Assembly (NCBI RefSeq): GCF_011039135.1
Contig: NZ_JAAKEJ010000005.1
Span: forward strand, 62,001-126,000
Reading direction: 5' to 3'
Source: Desulfovibrio sp. ZJ209
GTDB lineage: Bacteria; Desulfobacterota; Desulfovibrionia; Desulfovibrionales; Desulfovibrionaceae
Length of the DNA stretch: 64,000 nucleotides
In this document: in pieces, positions 45,702-55,931 of the stretch
Position numbering within the stretch: the first letter of the stretch is position 1
How the letters are laid out: each line of letters begins with the position of its first letter
Notes under the pieces: model-generated
Databases searched by the model: none
What the model was told of the DNA's origin: nothing
Seen by the model: only the letters and a program-made list of their open reading frames with translations
Program-made: the position numbers and the translations under genes

Positions 45702-48700
45702 GCTTCCGCCTTCCCACGCGCACGCAGGCCCGCTGGCCGGCCGCGGCGCGCGGCAAAGCCCCGGCTCAGGCGGTCGAACCAGAGGTAGATGACCGGCGTG
45801 GTGAACAGGGTGAGCGCCTGGCTCACGATGAGGCCGCCCACCATGGTCACGCCCAGCGGGCGCCTGAGCTCCGCGCCCATGCCCCAGCCGATCATGAGCG
45901 GCAGCGCCCCCAAAAGCGCGGCCATGGTGGTCATGAGGATGGGCCGAAGCCGGAGGAGGCAGGCCTGGCGGATGGCGGCCTCCGGCGCCAGGCCCTCGCC
46001 GCGCTCGGCCTCCAGCGCGAAGTCGATCATCATGATGGCGTTCTTCTTCACGATGCCGATGAGCAGGATGATGCCGATGATGCCCACGACGCCGAGCTCC
46101 ATGTCCGCGAACATGAGCGCGAGCAGCGCACCCACGCCGGCCGAGGGGAGCGTGGAGAGGATGGTCAGCGGGTGCACATAGCTCTCGTAAAGCACGCCGA
46201 GCACGATATACATGGTCACGATGGCCGCGAGGATGAGCCAGACCTGGTTGTCCGCCGAGGAGAGGAAGGCCCTGGCCGCGCCCTGGAATTCCGTGCGCAG
46301 GGCCGCGGGCAGGCCGAGGCGCTTTTCCTCGCCCAGCACCGCGTCCACGGCAGCGCCCAGGGAGGAGCCGGGCGCCACATTGAAGGAGATGGTCGCCACC
46401 GGGAACTGCCCCTGCCGCGCGATGGAGAGCGGCACCGGCTTTTCGGAGAGCGTGGCCACGCTCGTGAGCGGCACGGCCTCGCCGCCAGTGCCGCGCACAT
46501 GGATGTCCCCGAGGGAGCCGGGCCCTATGCGGAAGCGCGGCGCCACCTCCAGCACCACCTTGTACTGGTTGGTCTGGGTGAAGATGGTGGAGACGAGCCG
46601 CTGGCCCAGCGCGTCATAGAGCGCGTTGTCGATGTCGGTCATGCTGATGCCGAGGCGCGCGGCCGCGTCGCGGTTGATGTCGAGCCAGGCCATGCGCCCC
46701 GGGGCCCGCAAGTCGCTCGTCACGTGCGAGAGCTCGGGGAGCTCCGCCAGCGCGGCGGTCATGCGCGGTATCCATTCGTCAAGCTGGGCGCGGTCAAGCG
46801 CTTCCACGCTGAACTGGTATTGGGTGCGCGAGATGCGGTCCTCAATGGTCAGGTCCTGCACGGGCTGGAGATAGAGCGAGAGCCCGGGCACGTGCTCCGC
46901 CTCGGCCATGAGCCGGCGCGCGATGGCCGGCGCGCGGGCGTCGCGGTCGGCCAGGGGCGTGAGCGCGATGGTGAGCCGCGAGGTGGCGAGGCTCTGGTTG
47001 ATGCCGTCCACGCCCACGAAAAAGACCACGCTGGCGACAGCCGGGTCGCGCAGAAGCAGGTCCGCAAGCTCCCGCTGGCGCCCGGCCATGGCCTCGAAGG
47101 AAGTGTCCTGCGGCGCCTCGGCGATGCCCTGGATGACGCCCGTATCCTGCACCGGGAAGAAGCCCTTGGGCACGAGCACATAGAGAGCCACGGTGAGCGC
47201 CATGGTGGCAAGCGCCACGGCGAGCGTTACGCGTTGGTGGCGGAGCACCACATCGAGCTTCTCCTCATACCACGCGAGCAGGCGGGCGAAAAAACGCCCC
47301 GGCTCCTCGCGCCTGGGCGCCCCGTGCCGCTCGGGCCGGAGCATCACCGCGCAGAGCATGGGCGTGAGCGTGAGCGAGATGACCGCCGAGATGAGGATGG
47401 TCACGGCCAGCGTGACCGCGAATTCCCGAAAGAGCCTGCCCGCCACGTCGCCCATGAAGAGCAGCGGGATGAGCACCGCCACGAGGGAGATGGTCAGGGA
47501 GATGATGGTGAAGCCGATCTGGCCCGCGCCGGTGAGCGCGGCCTCGAGGGGCCGTTCGCCGCTTTCGAGGTAGCGGGTGATGTTCTCGATGACCACGATG
47601 GCATCGTCCACCACAAAGCCGGTGGCGATGACGAGCGCCATGAGCGTGAGGTTGTTCAGCGAGTAACCGGCGAGATACATGACGCCGAGCGCGCCCACCA
47701 GGGAGAGCGGCACGGCCAGCGCCGGGATGAAGGTGGCCTCGGCATTGCGCAAAAACAGCCAGATGACGCCGATGACGAGCGCAATGGAGAGCAAAAGCTC
47801 GAGCTGCACGTCATGCACGGTGGCGCGGATGGTGACGGTGCGGTCCGTGACCACGCGCACCTGCACATTTCCCGGGAGTGTCTCCTGCAGGCGCGGCAGA
47901 AGCCGCGTCACGCTGTCGGCCACGCTGATGACATTGGCGCCGGGCTGGCGCTGCACGGAAAGCACGATGGCCGGCCGGAACTCGTCCGCGCCCCCGGCAC
48001 CGCGCACGGCCACATAGGCGGCGAGGCGCGCGTTCTCCGCGCCGTCCACCACCTCGGCCACGTCCTGGAGCCTGAGCGGCGCCCCGTCCTTGTAGCCGAT
48101 GATGGCCTGCGCGTATTCGGCCGCCGAGGCGAGCTGGTCGTTGGCGTCGATGGTGCTCGCGCGCTCGGGCCCGTCAAAGCTGCCCTTGGCGCCGTTGACA
48201 TTGGCGGAGGAGATGGCCGAGCGCACATCGGCGAGGGTGAGCCCGGCGGAAGCGAGCGCCTTGGGATTGGCCTGGATGCGCACGGCCGGCCGCTGGCCGC
48301 CGGACAGCGTCACGAGGCCCACGCCGGGCAATTGCGAGATCTTCTGGGCGAGGCGCGTGTCCACGAGGTCTTCCAGCCGCGTGAGCGGTACGGCGTCGCT
48401 GGTGGCGGCAAGGGTGATGATGGGCGGGTCCGCCGGGTTGACCTTGTTGTATATGGGCGGATTGGGCAGGTCACGCGGCAGCAGGTTGTCCGCCGCGTTG
48501 ATGGCCGCCTGCACCTCCTGCTCGGCCACGTCCAGCGGCACGGAGAGGTCGAACTGGAGCGTGATGACCGAGGCTCCGGCCGAGGAGAGCGAGCTCATCT
48601 GCGTGAGGCCGGGCATGACGCCGAACTGCCGCTCCAGCGGGGCCGTGACCACCGAGGCCATGACATCCGGCGAGGCGCCGGGATAGAGGGTCTGCACCTG

Positions 48701-48835
48701 GATGGTCGGGTAGTCGATCTGCGGCAGCGCCGCCACGGGCAGGGAACGGTAGGCGAGCAGCCCGGAAAGCAAAAGCGCCACCATGAGGAGTGAGGTGGCG
48801 ATGGGCCGGAGGATGAAGAGGCGCGAGATGTTCAT
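45698..48835 (-). CDS. mdtB: RND efflux permease, MdtB-like
   Basis: A 1045-residue RND permease starting at the ATG at 48835, which overlaps the adaptor-gene stop (ATGA). A longer frame (49342) lies within the adaptor gene and is rejected. It has [51 protein letters not shown] and [19 protein letters not shown]. It is a paralogue of the next gene, and the pair is like MdtBC of E. coli, where two permeases assemble into one pump. Both proton-relay Asp motifs are intact. Confidence 0.9.
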   Translation of the reverse strand: MNISRLFILRPIATSLLMVALLLSGLLAYRSLPVAALPQIDYPTIQVQTLYPGASPDVMASVVTAPLERQFGVMPGLTQMSSLSSAGASVITLQFDLSVPLDVAEQEVQAAINAADNLLPRDLPNPPIYNKVNPADPPIITLAATSDAVPLTRLEDLVDTRLAQKISQLPGVGLVTLSGGQRPAVRIQANPKALASAGLTLADVRSAISSANVNGAKGSFDGPERASTIDANDQLASAAEYAQAIIGYKDGAPLRLQDVAEVVDGAENARLAAYVAVRGAGGADEFRPAIVLSVQRQPGANVISVADSVTRLLPRLQETLPGNVQVRVVTDRTVTIRATVHDVQLELLLSIALVIGVIWLFLRNAEATFIPALAVPLSLVGALGVMYLAGYSLNNLTLMALVIATGFVVDDAIVVIENITRYLESGERPLEAALTGAGQIGFTIISLTISLVAVLIPLLFMGDVAGRLFREFAVTLAVTILISAVISLTLTPMLCAVMLRPERHGAPRREEPGRFFARLLAWYEEKLDVVLRHQRVTLAVALATMALTVALYVLVPKGFFPVQDTGVIQGIAEAPQDTSFEAMAGRQRELADLLLRDPAVASVVFFVGVDGINQSLATSRLTIALTPLADRDARAPAIARRLMAEAEHVPGLSLYLQPVQDLTIEDRISRTQYQFSVEALDRAQLDEWIPRMTAALAELPELSHVTSDLRAPGRMAWLDINRDAAARLGISMTDIDNALYDALGQRLVSTIFTQTNQYKVVLEVAPRFRIGPGSLGDIHVRGTGGEAVPLTSVATLSEKPVPLSIARQGQFPVATISFNVAPGSSLGAAVDAVLGEEKRLGLPAALRTEFQGAARAFLSSADNQVWLILAAIVTMYIVLGVLYESYVHPLTILSTLPSAGVGALLALMFADMELGVVGIIGIILLIGIVKKNAIMMIDFALEAERGEGLAPEAAIRQACLLRLRPILMTTMAALLGALPLMIGWGMGAELRRPLGVTMVGGLIVSQALTLFTTPVIYLWFDRLSRGFAARRGRPAGLRARGKAEA

Positions 48836-50121
48836 GGCGCGTCCGCGCCGGCGGTCGCCTCGCCCGCTTCGGCCGGCTCCGGGGCAGCTCCGGGCCCGGC
48901 GGGATCCTCGGCCCGCGGGGTCTCCACGGTGGCGGCCACGCGGACGCGGATGCCGTCGCGCAGGCGGTCCACGCCGTCCACCACCACCATGTCGCCGGGC
49001 GCCACGCCGCTGTCGATGACGGCTATCCTCCCGGCCTCGATGCCGGGCCTGACCTCGCGCAGGATGGCCACATCGGTCCCGACGCCGTCGCGCTCCTCCT
49101 TTTTCACGAGATACACATAGGAGCCGCGCGAACCAAGCTGCACGGCAGCCGCCGGGATGGTGACGGCATCGTGCAAGGTCTGCACGAGCAGGCGCGCGTT
49201 GACGAACTGGTTGGGATAGAGGCTTGCATCCGCATTGGCGAAGCGCGCCTTGAGGCGCACGGTGCCGGTGGCCGCGTCGATCTGGTTGTCGAGCGAGATG
49301 AGCTCGCCCACGCCGAGGAGCTTTTTCTGCTCCCTGTCCCAAGCCTGCACAAGAAGCGGCGGAAGCGCGGGGTCGGCCTCGCGCCGCCTGAGGGCCTGGG
49401 TGATGAGGCCCACCTGGCTTTCCGGCAGGGTGAAGAGCACATCGCAGGGGCTCACCTCGGTGATGCGCACGATGCCCGAGGCGTCCGAGCTCTTGACCTG
49501 GTTGCCCTCGTCCACGGCGCGCAGCCCGAGGCGCCCGCCCACAGGCGCCGTGATGCGGCTGTATTCCAGTTGCAGCCGCGCCGAGTCCACCGCGGCCTGG
49601 TCGGCCTCCACGGTGCCTTCGTACTGGCGCACGAGGGCGCGCTGCGTCTCGTACTGCTGGCCCGCGATATAGTCGCCCTTGGTCAGCTTCGCATAGCGCG
49701 CAAGGTCGCGCCGGGCGTTCTCAAGCTGCGCGCGGTCACGGGCGAGGTGGCCTTCGGCCTCGGTGAGCGCCGCCTGAAAGGGGCGCGGGTCGATCTCGGC
49801 CAAAAGGTCGCCCGCGGCAACGCGCTGCCCCTCCTGAAAATGCAGCCTCAGGAGCTGGCCGTCCACCCGGCTCTTGACGAGCACATCGCTCGAGGGGAGC
49901 ACGGTGCCGAGGCCGTTCAAGAAGTGCGGCACATCCTGCGCCACGGCGATGGCCACGCGCACCGGCGGCGCATCAGCGCCCATGCCTGGCCGCTCCGGCC
50001 CGCTACCGCCGCAGCGCCAGAGCAGGAACGCCGCCGCCAGCACGAGTGCCGCGCCCATGGCCCACCAAAAGCGCCTCGGGCGCTTTCCGCGCGGTTTCAG
50101 GCGCTCGGCAGGGTGGCTCAC
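48832..50121 (-). CDS. mdtA: RND periplasmic adaptor (membrane fusion protein), MdtA-like
   Basis: A 429-residue adaptor. The GTG at 50121 follows AGGAGCC and is preferred over ATG starts at 50226 and 50148, which lack a ribosome binding site. It has an N-terminal helix ([17 protein letters not shown]), a lipoyl-like half ([24 protein letters not shown]), a coiled-coil hairpin (about 110-170), the second lipoyl half ([13 protein letters not shown]), and beta-barrel domains. The C-terminal tail is Pro/Glu/Ala-rich. It links the RND permeases to an outer-membrane factor. No TolC-like gene is within this operon. Confidence 0.88.
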   Translation of the reverse strand: MSHPAERLKPRGKRPRRFWWAMGAALVLAAAFLLWRCGGSGPERPGMGADAPPVRVAIAVAQDVPHFLNGLGTVLPSSDVLVKSRVDGQLLRLHFQEGQRVAAGDLLAEIDPRPFQAALTEAEGHLARDRAQLENARRDLARYAKLTKGDYIAGQQYETQRALVRQYEGTVEADQAAVDSARLQLEYSRITAPVGGRLGLRAVDEGNQVKSSDASGIVRITEVSPCDVLFTLPESQVGLITQALRRREADPALPPLLVQAWDREQKKLLGVGELISLDNQIDAATGTVRLKARFANADASLYPNQFVNARLLVQTLHDAVTIPAAAVQLGSRGSYVYLVKKEERDGVGTDVAILREVRPGIEAGRIAVIDSGVAPGDMVVVDGVDRLRDGIRVRVAATVETPRAEDPAGPGAAPEPAEAGEATAGADAP

Positions 50122-50250
50122 GGGCGGCTCCTGGAAAAAGGGGGGCATGCAAAAATAGCTGCCCGCCAAGGTCGGCGTGCGGCCAAAAAGCGGGGCAAAG
50201 ACGAAAAAGGCGGGGCGCCGAAGCAACCCCGCCCTTGCCGTGATGGGCGA

Positions 50251-50643
50251 TTACTTCACGATTTCAAGCGACTTGGCCTCGATCTTCACGTCCTTGCCGA
50301 GGTCCTTGTCCACCTTGCCCACGATGCGCACGGTGTTCTCGGGGGTCACGCTCTGGCCGGCGAAGACCTTGCGGTCGATCTCCATGCGCACTTCGCCCGT
50401 GGCGTCCTTGAAGATGAACTTGTCTTTCTTGCCCGCCACCTGCGAGACGATGTTGCCGGTGAGCACCACCGGGGCGTCATCGCCGAGGGTCAGGGCCTTG
50501 GCCACGGTGTCGGCCTGGGCGCCGCTCACCGGGCCGGAGAAGCCGCCCGCGGCCTTGTCCATGGTGGCGGACTGGGCGGGCAGGGCAAAGGCAAGGGGCG
50601 CCGCCAGCGCGGCGAGGATGGCGAGGGTACGCAGGTATTTCAT
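50251..50643 (-). CDS. YgiW/YdeI-type BOF-domain periplasmic stress protein
   Basis: A 130-residue protein starting at 50643 with a strong AGGAGGT site. It has a signal peptide ending near LPAQSA and a single OB-fold (BOF) domain with VVLTGNIVSQVAGKKDKFIFKD and VRMEIDRKVFAGQ, closing with VDKDLGKDVKIEAKSLEIV. Relatives YgiW and YdeI take part in tolerance to peroxide, metals and antimicrobial peptides. It is separated from fliS by a terminator and from the efflux operon by about 130 bases. Confidence 0.85.
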   Translation of the reverse strand: MKYLRTLAILAALAAPLAFALPAQSATMDKAAGGFSGPVSGAQADTVAKALTLGDDAPVVLTGNIVSQVAGKKDKFIFKDATGEVRMEIDRKVFAGQSVTPENTVRIVGKVDKDLGKDVKIEAKSLEIVK

Positions 50644-50730
50644 GGATGACCTCCTGTGGATGCAGGTTAAGGGCTGAAGCGCCTGCTGGCGCTTCTCGTG
50701 CCTTTTTCTACCTTGTTTCGCCCCATGAGT

Positions 50731-50766
50731 AAAGCGCCGGCGCCGGGAAGTCCCGGTTCCGGCGCT
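50731..50766 (-). terminator. Hairpin after fliS
   Basis: On the minus strand AGCGCCGG and CCGGGA pair with TCCCGG and CCGGCGCT around a short loop with a small internal mismatch, followed by TTTAC. It lies 29 bases after the fliS stop. Confidence 0.6.
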
Positions 50767-50794
50767 CGAGGGGAAAGGTATCGCCGAAGCTGCC

Positions 50795-51610
50795 TCAGCC
50801 CCGCGCATAGGCGCCGGGGAGCCGCATGCCGCGGGGCATGCCGGGCGCGCCGGCCGGGCCGTGCATGCCGGCAGCCGGGGCGGGCTGCTGCGGGGCCGCG
50901 AACTGCTGCACATGGGCGCGGGGGGCCTGCACAGCCTGGGCAGCGGCCTGAGGAGCCGCTTGCGGGGGCACCGGCGCGGCAGCGGGCTGCGCCGGGGCTG
51001 CCGCGGCGGCAGGATTTGCCGCAGCCGCGGGGGCGGCCGGAGCCGCCGGTGCGCCGGCGGGCGCAGCCGGAGCTGCGGGCGCTGCGGGAGCCTGGGGGCG
51101 CATGGCGTTGCGGCCATAGACGGCCTGGGCGTGCGTGCGCGGCACGGCGGCCGTGGTGCCCTGCATGAGGGGCTGGGCCTTCTTGCTCACCGAGCCCACG
51201 GGCTGCATGCGCCCGGCGATCTCGGCCGCGGCCTTGCGGGCCTCGGGCGTCTCGATGATCTGGGCATAGGCGCCGCGCAGGCCCGACAATATCTGCACCA
51301 CGCTGTCCAGCGACTCGATGTTCATCTTGAGGTTGGCCTGGAGCAGCCTTGCCGTGCAGAGGATGTACAGGTTGTTGAGGTTGGTGGCGAGGCTGCCGCC
51401 CTTCTCCATGTTCAACGAGGAGGATAGCTCGTTGACGATGTCGATGACCTTGGAGATGAGGATGCCCTTGCCCGCGAAATCCTTGGCGAGCATCTTGTCC
51501 CGCGCCTGCTGGAGATAGCGCAGCGCGCCGTCATAGAGCATGAGGAGCAGCTGCCCCTGATCTGTGGTGCTGACCTTGGTTTGAAAATAGGCATTTGCCG
51601 CTTTGTTCAT
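50795..51610 (-). CDS. fliS: Flagellar chaperone FliS with long Ala/Pro-rich extension
   Basis: A 271-residue protein. Residues 1-125 are a normal FliS helical bundle (NAYFQTKVSTTDQGQLLLML, YDGALRYLQQA, ILISKVIDIVNELSSSLN) that binds the C-terminus of flagellin and stops early polymerisation. The remaining 145 residues are almost only Ala, Pro, Gln and Gly, with repeats such as APAAPAAPAG, ending in a basic MPRGMRLPGAYARG. Typical FliS is about 130 residues, so the tail is an addition and should be unfolded. The gene lies 80 bases downstream of fliD on the same strand. Confidence 0.88.
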   Translation of the reverse strand: MNKAANAYFQTKVSTTDQGQLLLMLYDGALRYLQQARDKMLAKDFAGKGILISKVIDIVNELSSSLNMEKGGSLATNLNNLYILCTARLLQANLKMNIESLDSVVQILSGLRGAYAQIIETPEARKAAAEIAGRMQPVGSVSKKAQPLMQGTTAAVPRTHAQAVYGRNAMRPQAPAAPAAPAAPAGAPAAPAAPAAAANPAAAAAPAQPAAAPVPPQAAPQAAAQAVQAPRAHVQQFAAPQQPAPAAGMHGPAGAPGMPRGMRLPGAYARG

Positions 51611-51690
51611 GTGCCGTTCCTCTTCTCGTTTCCCGTTGTGGTGTCCGCGCCGGCCCGCCAGCCGGAGCGGCCCTCATCTATCCGACTGCC

Positions 51691-54600
51691 CTAGCTGTTG
51701 CCGCTCAGTTGCTTGAGCTGCGCTTCCAGGGATGTCTGCTTTTCGTCATACTGCTTGAGCAGTGTCTCCAGGTTGGCGAAAATGGCCTTCTGGCGCGCCT
51801 CCCAGGTCTCCAGGCGGCGCTGTTCGCGCTCGATCTTGACGTCGATGTTCTTCATGACGTTCATGTAATTGTCGCGCAGGGACATGAGGGCGCCGTTCTG
51901 GGCCTTGAGCGCCATGGCGTCCTCGATCTGCTTCTGCGTGGAATTGGCCGAGATGTTCACATCGTTGAAGACCAGCTCGCTCTTGAGAAAGCTCTGGGTG
52001 GTCTGCACGAGGCCCTGCTTGATGCGCACATACATGGGCTCGGCGCCGGCCGGGGGATGCTCGCCCGGGGTGAGGTCGTCGATGAGCAGCGAAAGGCCGC
52101 GCGCATCGCCCGAGGCCACGCTGTAATAATAGCCGGGCTGGCTCTCGTCGCGCTTGGCCTCCACGCCGCCCACCATCACCTTGGTGATGTTGCCGTCCTC
52201 GTCCACCGTGTACGAGACTTCGTAGTTGCCGCCCTTGGTGATGCCCTCGACATGGCTGCCGTAGCGGAAATCCGTGCTCGTGGAGGAACCTGTGCCGCTC
52301 GCGCAGAAGAAATCCACCACGGCTTCCAGGTTGTTGGTGATCATGTTGCTGTAGTTTTCCTTGTCGATGGACTGCAGCTCCGCAAGAGTGGAATTGGGAG
52401 CGATGACAAGGAGGCCGTAGGTGTCGCTGTTCTCGTCCGTATCGGTCTTGATGCCGAGGTTGGCGAGGCTCGCGAGCACGTCGCCCGAAAGCATGTCCGT
52501 GGCTGACTGGCGGCTCTTGAAGCCTGGCGGCGAGGAGGAGAGCACGCTCGAGAAGCGCGACTTGAAAAGCTGCACGCCGTAGTTGCCCATCAGGATGCCG
52601 CCCTTCTGGTTGGTGAGGCCGGAGGGGCTATAGTTGTCCGTCCCGATGTCGTTGGGGTCGTTGGACGTGACCTCCTTGGTCTCGTCATACTTCATGAGGT
52701 CATTGACCGTGAGCAGGACGGAGTTGACGGCATCCAGGAAGTTCTGGATGGACTGCTCCACCGAGGTGATGTCCGTGCTCACGGCAAGGCGCGCCTCGCC
52801 GGTATCCTGGATGGTGAAGACCACGCCCTCGATGACATCGGTGATCTTGTTGCTCGCCGATTCCATCTCGATGGGCCAGTTGTCCACCTGGTAGCGGGCA
52901 TTGGCCGCGCGCTGGATATTCCAGTTGGAGCTCGTCGCCACCTGGCCGGTGACGCCCGGGCCCGAGGCGGCCTGCACATTGTCGAAGCTCAGGTAGACCG
53001 GGCCGTCGATGGCGTCGAGGGAGAGCGGGTTGCCGCTGGCGTCCAGATATTCGTTGCCGCTGGCATCCGTGAACTTCACGCCGAAGTCCGCCGGGGCGGA
53101 AGCCGGGTCGCCCGCTTCGTCCGTCCAGGCCCAGCCGGCATGGGTGGGGTCCTTGAGGGCCGAAAGCACATCCTTCATGGACGTGCCGGAGGCGAGGGTC
53201 AGGGTGCCCTTGGCGCCGCTGTTGGTGGTGATGGAATAGACGAGATCCGGCGTCTTCTCGAGCTGGAAGCCGCCCTCCGCCGGCTGGAAAAAGAGGTCGC
53301 CCGAGGAGGTGGCCCCGGGGGCGCCGTTGGTGGCCGTGATGGTGGTGGTGGCCGAAAGGCTGGCCGTATAGCCCGAGGGCGTGAGCGCGCCCGTGGTGAG
53401 GGTGAAGCCGCGGATGCCGTCCATGGCGAGCGTGCCCGCGTCCTCGTCGAAGGCCATGCTGATGCCCTTCTCCGCCCAGGTGACGGCATTGCCGTCGGCA
53501 TCCACGAGGCCGTCGCCGTTCTTGATGGCGTCGCGGAACTCCTCGTTGGTCATGTCGCTCTTGAGGCCCTTCAGGTAGAGCACTTCGCCGGAGCTGGTGG
53601 TCAGGGTGTAGACGAGGTCTTCGGTATCCTTTCCCGCCTCCTTGCCGTCGAGACGGTCAGAGAGCTTGCCGCTCTTGAAGGTCAGGGTGGTGGTGGCGGA
53701 AACGCTGCCGCCGAGGGTGTCCTTGACGCCCTTGGCTTCGGTGGTCTTGGTCTTGAGGGCGGATTCGTTGAGCGGGTCGCCGTTCTGCGCCGCGAAGGTC
53801 ACGCCCGTGACGCCGGAAAGATTGGTGCCCCAGCTGCTGCCATAGAGGCCGATATCGAGGCTCGAGCCCTCCTGCGTCGCCTGCGCCATCTGCACGAGCA
53901 GGTCGCGCTTGGTGGCGCCGGCCTTGATCTCGAAGGTGCGGGTGGTGCCGTCCTCCATCTCCATGGTGAAGGAGATAAGGTCGTCGTCGCCGAGGCCCTC
54001 GGCGAGGCCGCCCGTGGCATTGAGCTTGACGTACTCGCCCTTGTTGTTCTTGAGCTCGCCAGAAAGCGTCACCTGGGTGGAGGCGGGCACATAGGCGTCG
54101 TCCTTGTTGGTGCGCCGGCTGATGGACTGCACGCCCGACACGGTGAGGGTGCCGTTTTCATCGACTGACGCCTTGATGACGCCCTTGCCGGCGGCATTCT
54201 CCAGGGCCACGCACAGGTCTTCGGGCGACTTGTCGCCGCTCACGGTGACGGTCTTCTTCGTGCCGTTGGCGAGCACGAGGTCGAAGACATACTTGGTGGG
54301 CGCGGTCATGGACTGGTCAAGGTCGAGGGCCGCGTTGGTCTGCCAGGTGGAGGTGGAGCCCGAGGCGTCCATGCCCACGAGCTTGCTGTCATGGATGATG
54401 AGGTCGTTGGCGGCGCCGGTGTCCTTGCCGGCCACCTGGAAGACATAGCCCGAGCCCGTCTGGATGAGGCTCACCTTGATGCCCGGATTTTCCGAGGAAT
54501 TGTTCACCATGCTGACAAAGGAATCCAGCGTGGTGTTGGGGGGCACCTTGAAGTCGTGGCGCTTGCCGGCGTAGGTGTAGCTGAAATACTGGTTCTCGCC

Positions 54601-54996
54601 GGTGGTGTTGATGATGTCCGTCTTGGACTCGAAGATATGGCCGGTATTGGCCCAGATGGCGTTGCTCGCCACCTGGTTCACCTTGACGGTGTGCTGCACG
54701 TCCTGGGCCGAGGCATTGGCCACGGCGGTGAGGATATTGTCATTGCTCGAATTGACGAGCTTGGAGACAAAGTTGTTCCTGTCGCTCAACTGCGAGAGCA
54801 TGCTGCTGGCGGCCTGGATCTGCTCGATGATCTGGGTGAAGCCGTCATAGCGCAGTTTCCAGTCGCTCTTCCAGGCTTCCAGGCGGTTCAGCTGGGTCTT
54901 CTCGATCTGCTTGAGCTGCGTCAATACCTTGTCAAAATCGGTATCGTTGCCGCCGAGACCGGAAATGGAGTTGGAACCGGAAATACTGATGCCCAT
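51691..54996 (-). CDS. fliD: Flagellar filament cap protein FliD, unusually long
   Basis: A 1101-residue protein starting at 54996 after AAGAGGCG; the longer reading from 55221 crosses the sigma-28 promoter and is not translated. The N-terminus (ISGLGGNDTDFDKVLTQLKQIEKTQLNRLEAW, split here as ISGLGGNDTDFDKVL) and the C-terminus (coiled coil with NYMNVMKNIDVKIERE) match FliD. FliD proteins are usually 450-700 residues; the extra mass here is a set of Ser/Thr/Asp-rich beta domains between about 250 and 800. It caps the filament tip and helps flagellin fold. fliS follows. Confidence 0.85.
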   Translation of the reverse strand: MGISISGSNSISGLGGNDTDFDKVLTQLKQIEKTQLNRLEAWKSDWKLRYDGFTQIIEQIQAASSMLSQLSDRNNFVSKLVNSSNDNILTAVANASAQDVQHTVKVNQVASNAIWANTGHIFESKTDIINTTGENQYFSYTYAGKRHDFKVPPNTTLDSFVSMVNNSSENPGIKVSLIQTGSGYVFQVAGKDTGAANDLIIHDSKLVGMDASGSTSTWQTNAALDLDQSMTAPTKYVFDLVLANGTKKTVTVSGDKSPEDLCVALENAAGKGVIKASVDENGTLTVSGVQSISRRTNKDDAYVPASTQVTLSGELKNNKGEYVKLNATGGLAEGLGDDDLISFTMEMEDGTTRTFEIKAGATKRDLLVQMAQATQEGSSLDIGLYGSSWGTNLSGVTGVTFAAQNGDPLNESALKTKTTEAKGVKDTLGGSVSATTTLTFKSGKLSDRLDGKEAGKDTEDLVYTLTTSSGEVLYLKGLKSDMTNEEFRDAIKNGDGLVDADGNAVTWAEKGISMAFDEDAGTLAMDGIRGFTLTTGALTPSGYTASLSATTTITATNGAPGATSSGDLFFQPAEGGFQLEKTPDLVYSITTNSGAKGTLTLASGTSMKDVLSALKDPTHAGWAWTDEAGDPASAPADFGVKFTDASGNEYLDASGNPLSLDAIDGPVYLSFDNVQAASGPGVTGQVATSSNWNIQRAANARYQVDNWPIEMESASNKITDVIEGVVFTIQDTGEARLAVSTDITSVEQSIQNFLDAVNSVLLTVNDLMKYDETKEVTSNDPNDIGTDNYSPSGLTNQKGGILMGNYGVQLFKSRFSSVLSSSPPGFKSRQSATDMLSGDVLASLANLGIKTDTDENSDTYGLLVIAPNSTLAELQSIDKENYSNMITNNLEAVVDFFCASGTGSSTSTDFRYGSHVEGITKGGNYEVSYTVDEDGNITKVMVGGVEAKRDESQPGYYYSVASGDARGLSLLIDDLTPGEHPPAGAEPMYVRIKQGLVQTTQSFLKSELVFNDVNISANSTQKQIEDAMALKAQNGALMSLRDNYMNVMKNIDVKIEREQRRLETWEARQKAIFANLETLLKQYDEKQTSLEAQLKQLSGNS

Positions 54997-55183
54997 GGTC
55001 GCCTCTTGCCGTGAAATATTCTGCCCCGCCCCGGGGCCGGTACACGGAAAACTTTGCTTGCCTGTTCTTGCGCCCAATGCTTTGCAAGATGTGTGCAAAC
55101 ATGTTCGCCGCATCCGGGCCGGGCCGGGGGGCGCGCCGGCCCCCCCCGCAACCGCGGGACAAGCATGGGCGCCTCTTTCAGGG

Positions 55184-55210
55184 CAATCGGCGTTTGCGAG
55201 AAAAAGTTTA
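55184..55210 (-). promoter_or_regulatory. Sigma-28 (FliA) promoter for fliD-fliS
   Basis: On the minus strand TAAA (55210-55207) and GCCGATTG (55191-55184) are separated by exactly 15 bases, close to the FliA consensus TAAA-N15-GCCGATAA. It lies about 188 bases before the fliD start. Confidence 0.85.
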
Positions 55211-55277
55211 GAGCCTTTCAAACATTTGGCGCCGGCGACGGAATGCCGGCACCGGGAGAGGCCGGGGCCCTGGGTCC

Positions 55278-55931
55278 TCAGGCACCCATGAAGGCCGCCC
55301 AGCGCGCCAACAGGGCCGCGGCCGCCCTACCCCGGTGGCTCCGGGCAGTTTTTTCCTCCCGGCTGAGCTCCGCCGCCGTGCGGCCCGCTTCCGCGTCATG
55401 GAACACGGGGTCATAGCCGAAGCCGTTGCTCCCGCGCGGGCTTGCAAGGAGGGTGCCGGGCCACTCCCCGCGCACGGTGAGCTCGCGGCCGTCCGGCCGC
55501 ACCGCGGCCATGGCCGTCACGAAGCGGCAGCCGCGTTCGCCCTCGGGCACGTCGGCCATGGCGGCGAGCAGCTTGCGGATATTGCGCCGGTCGCGGTTTT
55601 CGCCGGGCAGCATTTCCCAATCATCCGAATAGCGGGCCGAATACACGCCGGGCGCGCCGCCAAGCGCCTCCACCATGAGGCCCGAATCGTCGGCGATGGC
55701 TGTCAGGCCCGTGGCCTTGGCCACGGCGCGGGCCTTGATGAGCGCGTTTTCCTCAAATGTCGCGCCGTTTTCCTCGATCTCGCCGATCTCGGGGAAGGCA
55801 TCGAGACCCACGAGCTCCACGCCGAAGGCCGCGAGCGGGCCTGAGAGCTCGGCGATCTTGCCGGCATTGCGCGTGGCGAGCACCACGCGCGGGCGGGCGC
55901 CCGCGGCTTCGGCCTTATTTTGTGCGTCCAT
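55278..55931 (-). CDS. rdgB: XTP/dITP pyrophosphatase RdgB (HAM1)
   Basis: A 217-residue HAM1 enzyme. It has VVLATRNAGKIAELSG, ENALIKARAVAKATG, AIADDSGLMVEALGGAPG with the Asp pair, and RGSNGFGYDPVFHD. It hydrolyses dITP and XTP to the monophosphate and keeps deaminated purines out of DNA. It overlaps the end of the DMT transporter gene by 17 bases and so is co-translated with it. The last 25 residues are Ala/Arg-rich. Confidence 0.93.
   Translation of the reverse strand: MDAQNKAEAAGARPRVVLATRNAGKIAELSGPLAAFGVELVGLDAFPEIGEIEENGATFEENALIKARAVAKATGLTAIADDSGLMVEALGGAPGVYSARYSDDWEMLPGENRDRRNIRKLLAAMADVPEGERGCRFVTAMAAVRPDGRELTVRGEWPGTLLASPRGSNGFGYDPVFHDAEAGRTAAELSREEKTARSHRGRAAAALLARWAAFMGA

Noticed and set aside
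42504-48793. Two very long plus-strand frames opposite the RND permeases (1094 and 873 codons)
   Set aside because: Both are rich in His, Arg and Gly, with no signal peptide or domain, and mirror the permease codons.
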